From Silene noctiflora (taxonomy: Eukaryota; Streptophyta; Magnoliopsida; Caryophyllales; Caryophyllaceae), in contig VHZZ01000159.1 of the NCBI GenBank assembly GCA_009801015.1, positions 117,492-147,976 on the forward strand: a stretch of 30,485 nucleotides of DNA. Reading direction: 5' to 3'. A program made the position numbers and the translations under genes. Positions 11,031 to 21,300 of this stretch are shown here, one piece after another. The first letter of the stretch is position 1, and each line of letters begins with the position of its first letter. Below the pieces are notes generated by a model. The model saw nothing but the letters and a program-made list of their open reading frames with translations, had not been told where the DNA came from and ran no database searches.

Positions 11031-11689
11031 AATGGATTTCTTTATTATGTTCAAGTTCAACATTCTCAAAATTAATCTTGTTGAGAGTCGATCCTGTACC
11101 AATCAAAAGTTGAAATGTACGGAGTATTAATTATTGAAGTACCACTAGGCCACTAGAGATTTTGGAATACATGAGATGAGTAAATTTTATATAATTCATA
11201 GATTTCTTACATTAGCCTGCTATTAATACACTAATAATCATTTTAAAACATGTAGAATATGTCGTTCTTAAATAAAATTACTAGGAAATTAATATACAAT
11301 ATTGTTAATTATAAAAGTACGCAATTGATAAAATTCTATGGTCGGTAAAAATAAAATAACATGTTAATTTTTTACGATCATATTATATGGGGCCTCTCAA
11401 TAAAAGTTAGAACAAGGCCTCGAAACTTCATCGGCCGCCCCTTGATTCGACGTCCTATAACCCAGGGCTACCAAATTCGTACCCACCTAAATCCGCACTA
11501 TTTACATACATAAATTCTCATTATGACAGCATTATTCCATCATAAGCTTGTGACTCTTCACAAAATACAAATAAGGGAGCAAGTGTGAGGACAATTGGGA
11601 AAAAAACTATGAGACATTACAAGCTTATAACGATCACAAGCATATCTTATTATTATCATATATTAGAGATTATCATATCTTATTATTAT
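11031..11689. other. Intergenic stretch without recognisable genes
   Basis: No supported gene. An isolated TACGGAGTA word lies near 11118. Repeated ATATCTTATTATTAT and ATTAGAGATTATCATATCTTA words near 11640-11690 give a short imperfect tandem duplication bordering the LTR-like sequence that follows. Confidence 0.45.
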
Positions 11690-12269
11690 TCTATTAGAAA
11701 AATAATATTACTAGTATTAGGAAATAAGATCTTTAATAATATTGTATCTTACCATCCCCAAGCAGAAGGTCACGCTAACTGGGTCACCAACGTTTTAGCC
11801 ATTAATCCCACCTTATTTATCTTGACCCACTTTCACCCTCCCAAGCAGAAGGTCACGACTTAGGTCACCAAACCAATCATTTTTCAATTTCCAATCATTT
11901 TCCACATTCTTTACCCCACCAAAAACTCTCATACTTTTTCAATTATTAATTACTAACAAATGAGAGGATGACATGTATTGGGTCACCAACCTCAACTCAA
12001 GGTCACCAAGTCTCAACTCAAGGTCACAAATTGACCCTGAGTTATTCAAGGTCACCAAAATTGTCTTCTTAATCCTAGTTTAATGAGTCATTAGCACGAC
12101 CCAACAAGGTCACGACCCAATTGGTGACCTTGCTTGGGGATGGTCTTAACGGTGTAGGTAATCATCTTATGCTATATATACGGGTCCATGTATTCTTATT
12201 ATTATTACAACTCCACATACTTGAATGATACAATACAATTGCTCTCTCCTCTCCTCCTGTATTCTCTAC
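11690..12269 (+). mobile_element. Possible copia-like LTR fossil split by a MITE
   Basis: The pieces flanking the MITE (about 11690-11751 and 12149-12269) resemble the two halves of a short copia-type LTR: an opening rich in TTAGAAAAATAATATTAC words, then a TATA-like CTATATATACGGG near 12172-12184, a C/T-rich leader, and an ending CTCTACA at about 12269. I could not find a matching target duplication, so the outer boundaries are unsure. It is a fossil; no PBS or coding region follows. Confidence 0.3.
11752..12143. mobile_element. 392-bp MITE with GGTCAC subterminal array
   Basis: The ends CCATCCCCAAGCA and TGCTTGGGGATGG form a perfect 13-bp terminal inverted repeat, flanked on both sides by TCTTA (11747-11751 and 12144-12148). 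Inside are nine GGTCAC words on the + strand and one inverted GTGACC next to the right end, several in the form GGTCACCAA. A second copy of CCAAGCAGAAGGTCACG lies around 11841-11857. There is no coding capacity. The 5-bp duplication does not match the usual lengths for hAT (8), Mutator (9-11), PIF (3) or CACTA (3), so the superfamily is open. Confidence 0.75.
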
Positions 12270-12292
12270 ACAAAATAGTCAGATTTGCATAA

Positions 12293-12685
12293 GGGTAAGA
12301 TTATCCGTCAGACTCTCCAAAGTCTTAAGACTCTGCCACATCAGCTTTCCACTAACTTTTATTATTTATTTATTGTTCAGACTTACCTCAGACTCAACTC
12401 AGACTTTATACATTATCCGTCAGACTTACCTTAAACTATACTTTTTTACTTTCCACTCCACTTAATTTTTTTTTCAAAAAAAAAAAATTACACATGGTAT
12501 CCATCCATTAATTGGATACTTTCCACCCATGGTGGGCTCAAGACTCACCTAAAGTCTTAAGTTAGTCTTGGATTTCCAAGACTCAACTTAAGACTTTGTC
12601 AAGACTTTTGTAGATTATTGGTAAGAGTGAGTCTTGTCTTAAGACTTACCAAAGTCTTGTCTCAAAACTACCAATAATCTTATCC
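12293..12685. mobile_element. 393-bp Tourist-like MITE with AGACT array
   Basis: Bounded by GGGTAAGATTAT on the left and ATAATCTTATCC on the right, an inverted repeat with one mismatch, and flanked on both sides by TAA (12290-12292 and 12686-12688), the PIF/Harbinger (Tourist) target pattern. About sixteen AGACT/AGTCT words fill the element, many as AAGACTT or AAGTCTT. The left terminal block ATTATCCGTCAGACT is repeated internally near 12412. An A-rich homopolymer tract lies near 12475-12487. Non-coding. Confidence 0.75.
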
Positions 12686-12688
12686 TAA

Positions 12689-13139
12689 GACTTCAACTTT
12701 TCAGAGTGGAGAAATCTAAGTACAAAATATTGTACTTGGTACATGCATGGTAAGGTGTCGAAATTTCCAGTATACTAACTCAATCTCATCGGCCTATGAT
12801 AAAACACATGCACTTGCACAGTTGCACTACGTCATTTCTACATTCCCAAACCATACTTTTATTACAAAAACAAATTATACTTTAAACTCTAGGCCACATA
12901 ACCATTCGACACGTGCACCTAATGACCTAAATACCTAATAATTTTGTCCACATATAACTTTGCTACGTAATTATTAGTGTATTTGTAAAGGTAACATTAA
13001 AGTAAGCATTATAGAAAATATTAAAGGCCTTTTACAAGTTAATGAAGACAAAGATGTTACATATTCAAGGAAATAAAGGAATAAAGCAAGTAGAAAGCTT
13101 CCACCGCAGCTAAGTTCTACTATTACCTTCCACTTTTTG
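12689..13139. other. Intergenic stretch without recognisable genes
   Basis: About 450 AT-rich bases. I see no gene, clear repeat boundary or regulatory site that can be defended. Confidence 0.4.
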
Positions 13140-13164
13140 AAAAAAAAAAAAAAAAAAAAAAAAA
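13140..13164. repeat. Homopolymer A25 tract
   Basis: An uninterrupted run of 25 A residues directly abuts the inverted-repeat element at 13165. It could be an ordinary poly(A) slippage tract or the tail of a retrotransposed element; its length in the assembly may be unreliable. Confidence 0.8.
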
Positions 13165-13327
13165 GATCTTCTCCGTTATCTTCCGATCTCTCAATGGTTC
13201 AAATTTTATTCCGAAACGATCTAACAAATAAGTGTTTTAATGAGGTGGAGAGACAATAATAATGATGTTATATTGGTGTATTAGAGAAAATGAAAGATAA
13301 TGAAGAGAAAAAGTAACGGAGAGGATC
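13165..13327. mobile_element. Small inverted-repeat element (MITE candidate)
   Basis: GATCTTCTCCGTTA at 13165-13178 is matched in inverted orientation by TAACGGAGAGGATC at 13314-13327 (13 of 14 positions), bounding a 163-bp non-coding segment. This suggests a degenerate MITE. It lies about 215 bp upstream of the predicted TATA box of ATPase copy B and could contribute to its promoter. No target duplication is evident. Confidence 0.5.
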
Positions 13328-13542
13328 CAGACTCGAACTTTCCGGCTTCTTTCTTGGTATCCTCAAGTCTTTGTCATAGTCTTCTTTTTCTAATAATTGT
13401 ATTTTTGTTTCTGACATAAACATTAGATTCCAAATTTCCCTTATTCAACTAATCCAAATTTAGCTTTATTTCCTTGTCTCCTTATTGCTTTTTAAGTTAT
13501 TATTATAAACTCATAGGCACTCATTTAACCAACCCTTGCCAA

Positions 13543-13549
13543 TATAAAT
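13543..13549 (+). promoter_or_regulatory. TATA box candidate for ATPase copy B
   Basis: TATAAAT within CCAATATAAATAATC, followed about 30 bases later by a C/T/A-rich stretch suited to transcription initiation (about 13575), and then by a consensus 5' splice site AAAG|GTAAGTT at 13625/13626. This spacing supports a short non-coding first exon. No expression data are available, so the assignment is inference. Confidence 0.5.
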
Positions 13550-13574
13550 AATCAAACAAATCTCATTATTTCTC

Positions 13575-15074
13575 TACCAAAATATAGAGGTTCAACTTTG
13601 AAGGGAAGATAGTTCAAAACTAAAGGTAAGTTTTACTAACATATGTTTTATTTGTTTTTAATTTTTTATCAAATCATTCTAAATAAGTATTATATTGATT
13701 GAACAATTAACATTATAGGTATTTAATTTGCATGACATTCTTGCATTTAATTTGTTTGCTCATTCAACAACAAAATGTGGTGTACATATTGTACTATGAA
13801 AATCTTGGCCTAGTCGTTAAGTAGTAATAGATACGTGGTAATATGGTACATTGGAGAAGATATATATATAGCTCGAGAGAAGTGGGGTCTTGAGAGACGA
13901 TACTCTAAAGTTTTTGTAGTCATTTCGTAAAGATGCTTTCCTAGTTTCCTATATATATAAAAGTTGACGAATTTTACTATCTAGTATTCCACAAATTTTA
14001 CTGTGCTGTATAGTTGTATTTCACTTGTTTACGATCTAACGTAATGGGGTTCAATAATTGTGGTAGTCATAACTCATAATGTTCAAATATTCAGTACTCA
14101 AAATATTTTTTTGGAAGAGCAATCAAAATGTTAGTTTTAATTTTCAGATAATATTAATCCAAACTAAGAAAATGGACACTTTCAATCAAAAGTATTATCA
14201 CCCTCTCACACACAAACTTATCTAAAATAAATTTTAATTACACTTTTTTTTAGAAACAATTTATTTTTTCACCAAAATAATAAATACTAACACAAATTCA
14301 TCCCCAACTCTTTTGTGCTCCTTAAATGCCATAGTCCTTACGGCTATTCATACTTGAACTCCACTAACAAAACATGATCACATTCATACTCTTAAACAGC
14401 ATTAAATCGACTTTGTTTTTTTCTCTTTAATTATTTAAAAAAAAAAAAAACAGCATTAATTGTTGTCGGTTCAAGAATTTCAATGTATCATGTATCTTGC
14501 AGCTGTTCATGGTCGTCCGAATTCGGCTTATCCCGCCTGCTAAATAAGCGGATACGGATAAAACATTTTATGAAAAATACAAAGGCCTGACCCACTATTC
14601 CATCCCAAACCCGCTAATCCGCTTGTCTGTGGGCCAAAAATTATACACCTCTGCTTGCAGTCATACTCCCTCCGTCCCTTTCAAAAATTATCCATTTCGA
14701 TTTTGACGAAAGATTATTCAATAGGTTATCTATTTTCATCTTCATAGATTTTTGTGCCCATCTCATATGTATGGTCAAAAATCATTTTTTTTTCTTCCAT
14801 TGATTTTGTGTCAAATGTTATACAACTATTAATCGAGATGGTGGAACATTTCTCAAATACTATACTTAATAATTGGCAATTGGACTTTGGAATTTACAAT
14901 TTTGGCTATGAACTTGACTTGGAAATTTGGAATAGCATAAAAATAGTTCTTACGTGACAAATGTTACATTGTATATGTTTCTCTGAATTTTTGCTTGCAG
15001 ATTATTAAGCAAAAACATCAGAAAACAAGAATACATCCATTTACATTGCTTCCGAAACCGAAAAATTGGCAAAT
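13575..15074 (+). other. Predicted 5' UTR with a 1.4-kb leader intron of ATPase copy B
   Basis: A non-coding exon of about 50 nt ends at the strong donor AAAG|GTAAGTT (13625/13626). A matching acceptor TTTTTGCTTGCAG ends at 15000, leaving 74 nt of leader before the ATG at 15075. The 1375-nt intron is AT-rich and without coding signal. It contains a one-sided Stowaway-like end ACTCCCTCCGTCCC at about 14665-14678, without a recognisable partner end. Leader introns often raise or pattern expression in plants; that role here is inference. Confidence 0.5.
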
Positions 15075-17301
15075 ATGAATCCGTTTATGGGAGCAACATC
15101 ATCTTTACAAATGTTTTCAGCATCAACATTGTTCTCAGTTTATGCCTCACTAACTGCATTATTCACACTAATACAACAATTCTACTACCAATTCGTTCCG
15201 CAACAAGTACGCAACTACATTAGCCTTCGAATCGAAGAATGGTTCACCAAGACTAACCCTTCCACTACATTATTCACCCTTGTCATCGAGCAATTTGAGG
15301 ATGGCGATTACGACTCGTTGAACCAAGTCTACAAGGCTTGCGAGGCTTACCTTGCTACCAAACTCAAGTCGACTTCGTCTCGACTTAAAGTTAGCCGGCT
15401 TACCAAAAAGGATAATGTATCTTTCAAGTTAGCACAAGGAGAAAAATACTCTGAAGAATTTAAGGGAGTGAAGCTTCAATGGAGCTTCATTGATGATAGT
15501 GCTCGCAACTCCAAGGGTGCACCAGATGTTGATAACAGTCGGTCTCACGGAGCTCGGTTTGCAAACAAGTACTTTGAATTGTGCTTTGACCCGGATCATA
15601 AAGATCGGGTCTTTGACTCGTATTTACCTCAAATACTTAAGTCTTATGATGAAATATCAGAGTGGAAAAAGGACTTGTTATTGCACAGTCTAGATAGCGG
15701 GTTTGGGAAACCGATTTGTTGGCGGTCAGTTAAATTTAAGCACCCGTTTACGTTCGAGGCATTGGCTATGGAGCCAGAGACGAAAAGGGCAGTAACTGAT
15801 GATTTAGATAGGTTTATAAATAGGAGGGAGTTTTATAGAAAGGTCGGTCGAGCCTGGAAAAGAGGGTATTTGCTATATGGACCGCCTGGAACCGGGAAAT
15901 CAAGCTTGATTGCTGCCATGGCTAATTACCTCAAGTTTGATATCTTTGATTTGCAGCTCTCCTCTGTACCTAATGACTCTGCATTGCGGAGATTGTTGCT
16001 TTCGACTACAAATAAGTCGATTCTTGTCATTGAGGACATTGATTGCAGCTTAGGCCTTGCTGATCGCCAACTGCAGATGGCGGAAGGGAAAGATGGACAT
16101 GCTAATGGCTCTGATACGGGTTCCCAGGTATGCATGTAGTCACTGTCTACTAATTACATTCTTTTTTGACAGGTATGCCAGTCATTGTAAGGTACTTTGC
16201 AATGTTAATACGGCAAAAATGACTTGACCTGATAAACCCGACCACCCCATCATCCGACCCAATAGAGCCTATAATTTGTTGAACCTGAACGTACCCCTGA
16301 TAAAATTTATTTTCAGGTTGTCAATCAGGCAAGTCTTTATCGATTACAGGCATTCTTAAGTTTTGGGATTTGGTAATTTGTCATAACCCAATCCCAAAAC
16401 TTAAGAACCCCTTAAACGATAATGACTTGCCTGATTGAGACCAAGATGCCGGTAAATCGGTAATGGCTAATGACTTGCCTGATTAATAACCTAAAAATAA
16501 ATTTCCTTAATAATTATCTACAAAATGTCAAATTGACATTTAACTTACGAAGATAGATACATCTAATGATATTATGGTTCTGCAGTGCAAAAGACGTGTT
16601 CAAATGTCGCTAATTAGTAATTACCCGACCCAATAATTACCCGAACTAAACACTATCAAACATATCACAGGTATTAGCCCAATTAGACAGTGACCTTGCT
16701 TGAAATTGCTAAATTTTCATCAAAAAAAATCATTTGATTTGTCTGTTGCCTTTACTAAATCTGTGAAATTTCATTTTCCATCTCTGTCATGGACAGTTTT
16801 AAGTTTTTGACACTTACCTGCTAATTGCAGATATCTCTATCAGGGCTACTGAACTTCATTGATGGGTTGTGGTCTTCCTGCGGCGATGAACGGATCTTTA
16901 TATTCACCACAAATCACAAGGACAAGCTAGATCCTGCGTTACTTCGACCAGGACGTATGGATATGCACATTCACATGTCATACCTGACCAAATCAAGCTT
17001 CAGAGTCCTTGCTTCAAACTACCTTAATCTGGAGGGAGATGAGCATCACCTTTACGGCGAAATTGGAGAGCTACTCGCATCGACTAATGTGACTCCTGCT
17101 CAGGTTGCCGAGGAGCTCATAAGAAGTGACAGTGCTGACATTGCTCTTTCCGGGCTTATCAATATGCTTAGGGAGATGAAAACAAAGCCGACTCGAAAGA
17201 GCTCAAGAACAAGGTGGGGGTATGAAGAGGATGTAAGTGCTCTAAGTGCTCAAACAGATTCTGGTGAAGATGTTATAACTGATGAATTTTCCAGCGATTA
17301 G
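15075..17301 (+). CDS. Membrane-anchored AAA-ATPase, BCS1-like AATP1/HSR4 family (copy B)
   Basis: Two exons, 15075-16127 and 16831-17301, joined in phase 0 by a 703-nt GT-AG intron (TTCCCAG|GTATGC; CTAATTGCAG|ATATC), giving 507 aa. I chose the ATG at 15075 (MNPFMGATSS); the frame is open a few codons upstream, but only from a TTG at 15066. The hydrophobic anchor spans about residues 10-45, followed by the AAA-associated domain. Walker A is GPPGTGKSS from G269 with K275; Walker B is ILVIED at 316-321 with E320 and D321; sensor asparagine N379 and arginine-finger block RPGRMD at 390-395 lie in exon 2. All ATPase motifs are intact. The C-terminus is acidic (EEDVSALSAQ through DEFSSD), unlike the basic tail of copy A. 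The intron position is identical to copy A, showing common descent by tandem duplication. Confidence 0.95.
16303..16504. mobile_element. Nested foldback element in the intron of ATPase copy B
   Basis: The outer ends AAATTTATTTTCAGGTT (from 16303) and AACCTAAAAATAAATTT (to 16504) are inverted repeats that continue into TCAATCAGGCAAGTC on the left and GACTTGCCTGATTA on the right, about 33 bp in all. A second inverted pair is nested inside: TCAATCAGGCAAGTC (16321-16335) with GACTTGCCTGATTGA (16424-16438), enclosing the complementary blocks CTTAAGTTTTGGGATT and AATCCCAAAACTTAAG. The ATGACTTGCCTGATT motif therefore occurs three times. It looks like a MITE with an internal partial duplication or a same-family insertion. 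Neither splice site is affected. Confidence 0.7.
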
Positions 17302-17985
17302 GGTAATGCAGATGCTTGAGATAGTTTCCAATGTTCTCACATTTTTCGGAATTTTCTGCTGATTAAGGTTGAATTTGTATCAGCTTTAGGTAGTCACTAG
17401 TTGTTAGACGGTAGCATGCTGCCATGTTACCCTTAATAATTCATCATTTCTCCAATAAATTGGTATTAATCTGGAAACTCCATTTACTTAATCAGAGAGA
17501 ATTCTTAGCAGAATCACTGAATCAATGTGACGTACCTCTTCAACACTTCACAAATGCAGCTGTTAGCACTTGATTAACAAAGCAATGTAGCACGTGAATC
17601 GTAATGTCAAATCGCGAGGCAGAGCTTTGATGAGTTGTGTAGCCCTGCATAGGCCACATCACAGATTTAATGAGTTGTGTAGTCTTGTTTAGGCTAAACC
17701 ACACCAGAAGACACGATTCCATTTTCGAAGCTCTTCATTATTAGGAGTGGTCAGCACGTATACGACTGTTGTTCTGATCGTGTTGCCATTGACGATGGAT
17801 TTGGTGAATATAAAATGAAGGTTGATTATTTATTTTGTAAAATGAGATTAATGATTGATCAAGGACGAAGAAGGTTGAGACGGATGCCTTCAAAGAAGTA
17901 CGAAGATTTGTGGCTGGTGATAGAACTTAGAAGTTTGTCCGAACAGTAGCCAACTTCAAGTAAACTCCCATGTGGTGCAAATAAC
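17302..17985. other. 3' flank of ATPase copy B with poly(A) signal and tandem duplication
   Basis: AATAAA lies at 17454-17459, 153 bases after the stop codon, a plausible poly(A) signal. A 29-bp block is duplicated with a 40-bp period (17626-17654 and 17666-17694, five differences), built around TGAGTTGTGTAG. The rest separates the converging 3' ends of ATPase copy B (+) and the BBD1-like gene (-); no further gene is supported. Confidence 0.5.
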
Positions 17986-17999
17986 ACTGAAAATCAGAC

Positions 18000-18343
18000 A
18001 ATATTACACGCAACCACTAGCACTGAAATATTTTACATTTACAGCTTGATAACCAGATTTACAGTGTAGGATACATAAACACCAAGGAACAGACGAGACA
18101 TTTCCGGCAGAGGAGAACTATTCACATTTTACAGGTTTATTTTCTAGATAGATATCTACTTATTCCAACAGTTTGTTTCAAACAGGCCAGTACCTCACAT
18201 TTCTGTACATCTTCAGAACGAGACAACTCTTCGGACGCCACTCTGGTTACACGCCTGCGGGTAGCACTGAAAAAAACATACAGCTAACCCACAAGTGTAA
18301 GCAAAATACGGCGAGAGATGGGGAAATGAGACTGAGAAGTAAG
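18000..18343 (-). other. Probable 3' UTR of the BBD1-like gene
   Basis: This stretch follows the TGA at 18344 on the minus strand and reads as T-rich and G/T-rich non-coding sequence with TGTAAATGTAAAATATTT-type near-upstream elements around 18029-18046, as expected of a plant 3' UTR. The end point is approximate. Open frames on the + strand here match no family I recognise. Confidence 0.4.
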
Positions 18344-21300
18344 TCATGTCCACTTTTGTCTTCTGGACCTGTGCTGCTTGAGCAAATCCTTCCATTGCGC
18401 TGCATGGACAATAAAATGAAGGGTGACTTGTTTTTTAAATCACGGAAAAAACTTAATTTCACACTGGTATCAACAGAGATGCAAATGCTAGCTAGCTTAG
18501 ATGGTAAAACACGAGGAATCGAGGATGGTACGTAACCAGGGTTAAACTGCCAGTGTGGAGTTATGGCTCCATTTATATCAGGAAAATAAGTTCTTTGCCA
18601 AACACAATCGACAGTGTCTACCGATTGCAATAGCCGGGTAACATATTGACTGCCTCAACAGACACTTTAAGAGCATTATTCAGAAAGGCATAGCATCAGA
18701 GGCAAAGTGTGACGATCCGTGCACATTGAACCCTTAGATTTTCTTATGCTCATGTAATTTCTTTTCCCTTGGATATTTGTAGTAAATACTTTCCAGATTA
18801 GGATAGTTTTAGCATAGCTTTAGAATAGCTTTTCTTTCCCAAAATGGGTGTATCGCTATTCTNCACTAAACTTAGAATTTNAATGTTTCCTGCTACCAGG
18901 ATGTAAATATCAAATTTCCCTCTATGGGGAGTACTAGTGAATGAAAGTCTGCTTCCCACCTTGTGCCTTCGTATTGCTTGTTGTTGCTTTGTTGTGAACG
19001 ACTCTTTGCCTTCACTTTACTAACAAGCCGTGTTTCAGGGATCGACACTAGGATCCCGACTCACACCCCGAGACCGATTACGAATGCCTAGTGCTTGACA
19101 AGCACTAGTGCTTGACGCTCTCGTTGCAATCCTGTCGAGTGTTGCCGAGACCCGAGTATCGTGCTAGTGAGCGATTCACTAGTTCGAAGATCCGTTGTCG
19201 CTTGCATCTTGCCTAGAGTCTGGCAAGGGTGCGCGCCACGATCCGGCTAAAGTACCGGACCGTGACATTTGGTATCAGAGCCCGGTCTTCGGACGGGTTT
19301 CTGCGGGCCGCATTTGTTCATCGTAATCGAGAGAATGGGCAAAAGTATGGAAGAGCGGATGAGCTACTTAGAGGAAGTGTTCGATAACAAACTTCCGAAG
19401 CTCGAGGGCATCGTGATCCGGATGGGAACGAGCCTCGAGGAGTTGGATAAGACGGTTAGTAGCCTTGAGTCGGCGTTGGTCGGGATGGATGCTCGAATCG
19501 ATGCGATCGGATGAGCTACTTAGAGGAAGTGTTCGATAAAAAATTGCTTGTACATGCACAAAATTACAGGGTTTTCTGTTTCCTAACGCCTTGAGTTAAG
19601 ATGCCCAGGAACTACTACGATATATTTGGACAAATTCCAGCATGTAAAGGGGATGACAAAATCTAGCTTCGTTGTCACTTGTCAGCAAAAATCAATCATA
19701 ATGGAAATCTTGAGATAAGATGTCCCAGAGAAAAAAATTGAATTTACCAGCATCGTGATAGCGTTCTTCAATGGCAGCAATCAACATGTTGCGAAGAAGG
19801 ATAAATTCTTCACTTTCAGGACAGGGCTGCCCATCCGATCTGCATCATACATCCAGTCCCATTAAACCCCAACAATATATACATGGATAAATAAGCCAAA
19901 GAGAATGCCACAATTGGATGTCTAGACCAATCATTTGGCATCTTAGGAGTTGATACTGCAAAGTTATGACAGCTTAGATAACCTTCCTCCAAGAAACCCT
20001 TCTCAAGCAATAACTAATAAGAATTGTACTCCGTATAAAACAAAAACCAATCAACTTAATTGAGTTCCTTCACCTTAACAGAACTGCTTCAAATCCAACA
20101 GAATACTAATATAAAAATTCCATAACAAGAGATAAAAATGGCCAGATTTAAGCTAGCATGAAACAAGATTCAGTTCAGTTATAGAGTCAACTGGTAGAAC
20201 GGAAAAAACCACAGAAGTGTTCATGTAATCATGTCAGATAATACTTGAAAAAACTTTGCGCAGCAAGGCCTAATAGAAACTTCTTATGAAACCATACCTC
20301 CTGGATTTTACTCCATAACATCTTTTTAATTACACTTTATTTTTAGCCCCATACCCAATACTTAACGAAACTCCCTTCAAGTGAAATTCAACTTTGCCGA
20401 AATTTGGTTAAGAGTGGTTGGAATTAAGCTCAACATGTTAAAAGGTAAGGGTTTGCAAAATAATGAAGTTCATATTAGGCAAGACGCCTGTTTTTTTAAT
20501 GTCCCACTAGGAATTAGGAGCGAACAAACTCCATGTTAAATGATGATGGTAAGCTTTGATCTCTATGAATGGTTTCGTTATGGCCCATTTTCTGTAGTAC
20601 TTGATAGAGATATGAGGTTATATGCCGCCATGTCGGTATATCTTTTTCAGAGATCTTTATTAAATGGTGCAACAATCTCAAATGTTGCTCATACCGAAAA
20701 TAGCGGCAGGGCTCTCTGAACATGAGGGGAAATGATGAGGGGTAGATGAACGAAATTGGTGCAGATCAGCCATATAGGCACCAGTATACCTAGGAGTAAA
20801 GGACAGCAAATAGACCTCCATTTTCTTATCTCCAACTAACTTTGTAGTCAAATCTTTTCAAGTTCAACCACCAACTTCTCCAGATGTGTGGCAAAACAAT
20901 TTAAATTTGTGCGGTTAGATCAAGCAACAATATTCATATTTCAAATAATATACATTGTAGCTGGCGGCCCTGGCGCATGTTGTGAAAACATATTGATCAA
21001 ATTAACATTCTGTTGACAAACAAACAAATATGGGGAAACAACAATGGGACGGAGAGAGTATAACTCGTTTTATTTACCTATCCATTTCTGATAGAACAGA
21101 TCCATCACAGAGAAGTGGTTTAGTTGTCGAATTCATCATATCAACCAATTTCAACCCATCCTCATGCGCTAATGACTTGTTGATTTGTATAGGGGCCTAA
21201 ATACAAAGAGATTCAAGTCTCAAGATACCAATCAACAAATAATGATCACACAAACAGCAGCTACATTAATGATGCGTAGTAAAATATTATGCCATCAGTT

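Noticed and set aside
15066-15074. Start of ATPase copy B at the TTG at 15066
   Set aside because: Plant nuclear genes rarely start at TTG, and an in-frame ATG lies nine bases downstream at the expected family N-terminus.
18247-18630. 127-codon open frame on the minus strand, overlapping the last exon of the BBD1-like gene in another frame
   Set aside because: It crosses the intron 8 acceptor and the BBD1 exon in the wrong frame and has no recognisable domain; the exon-9 reading that continues the UVR-like helix is better supported.
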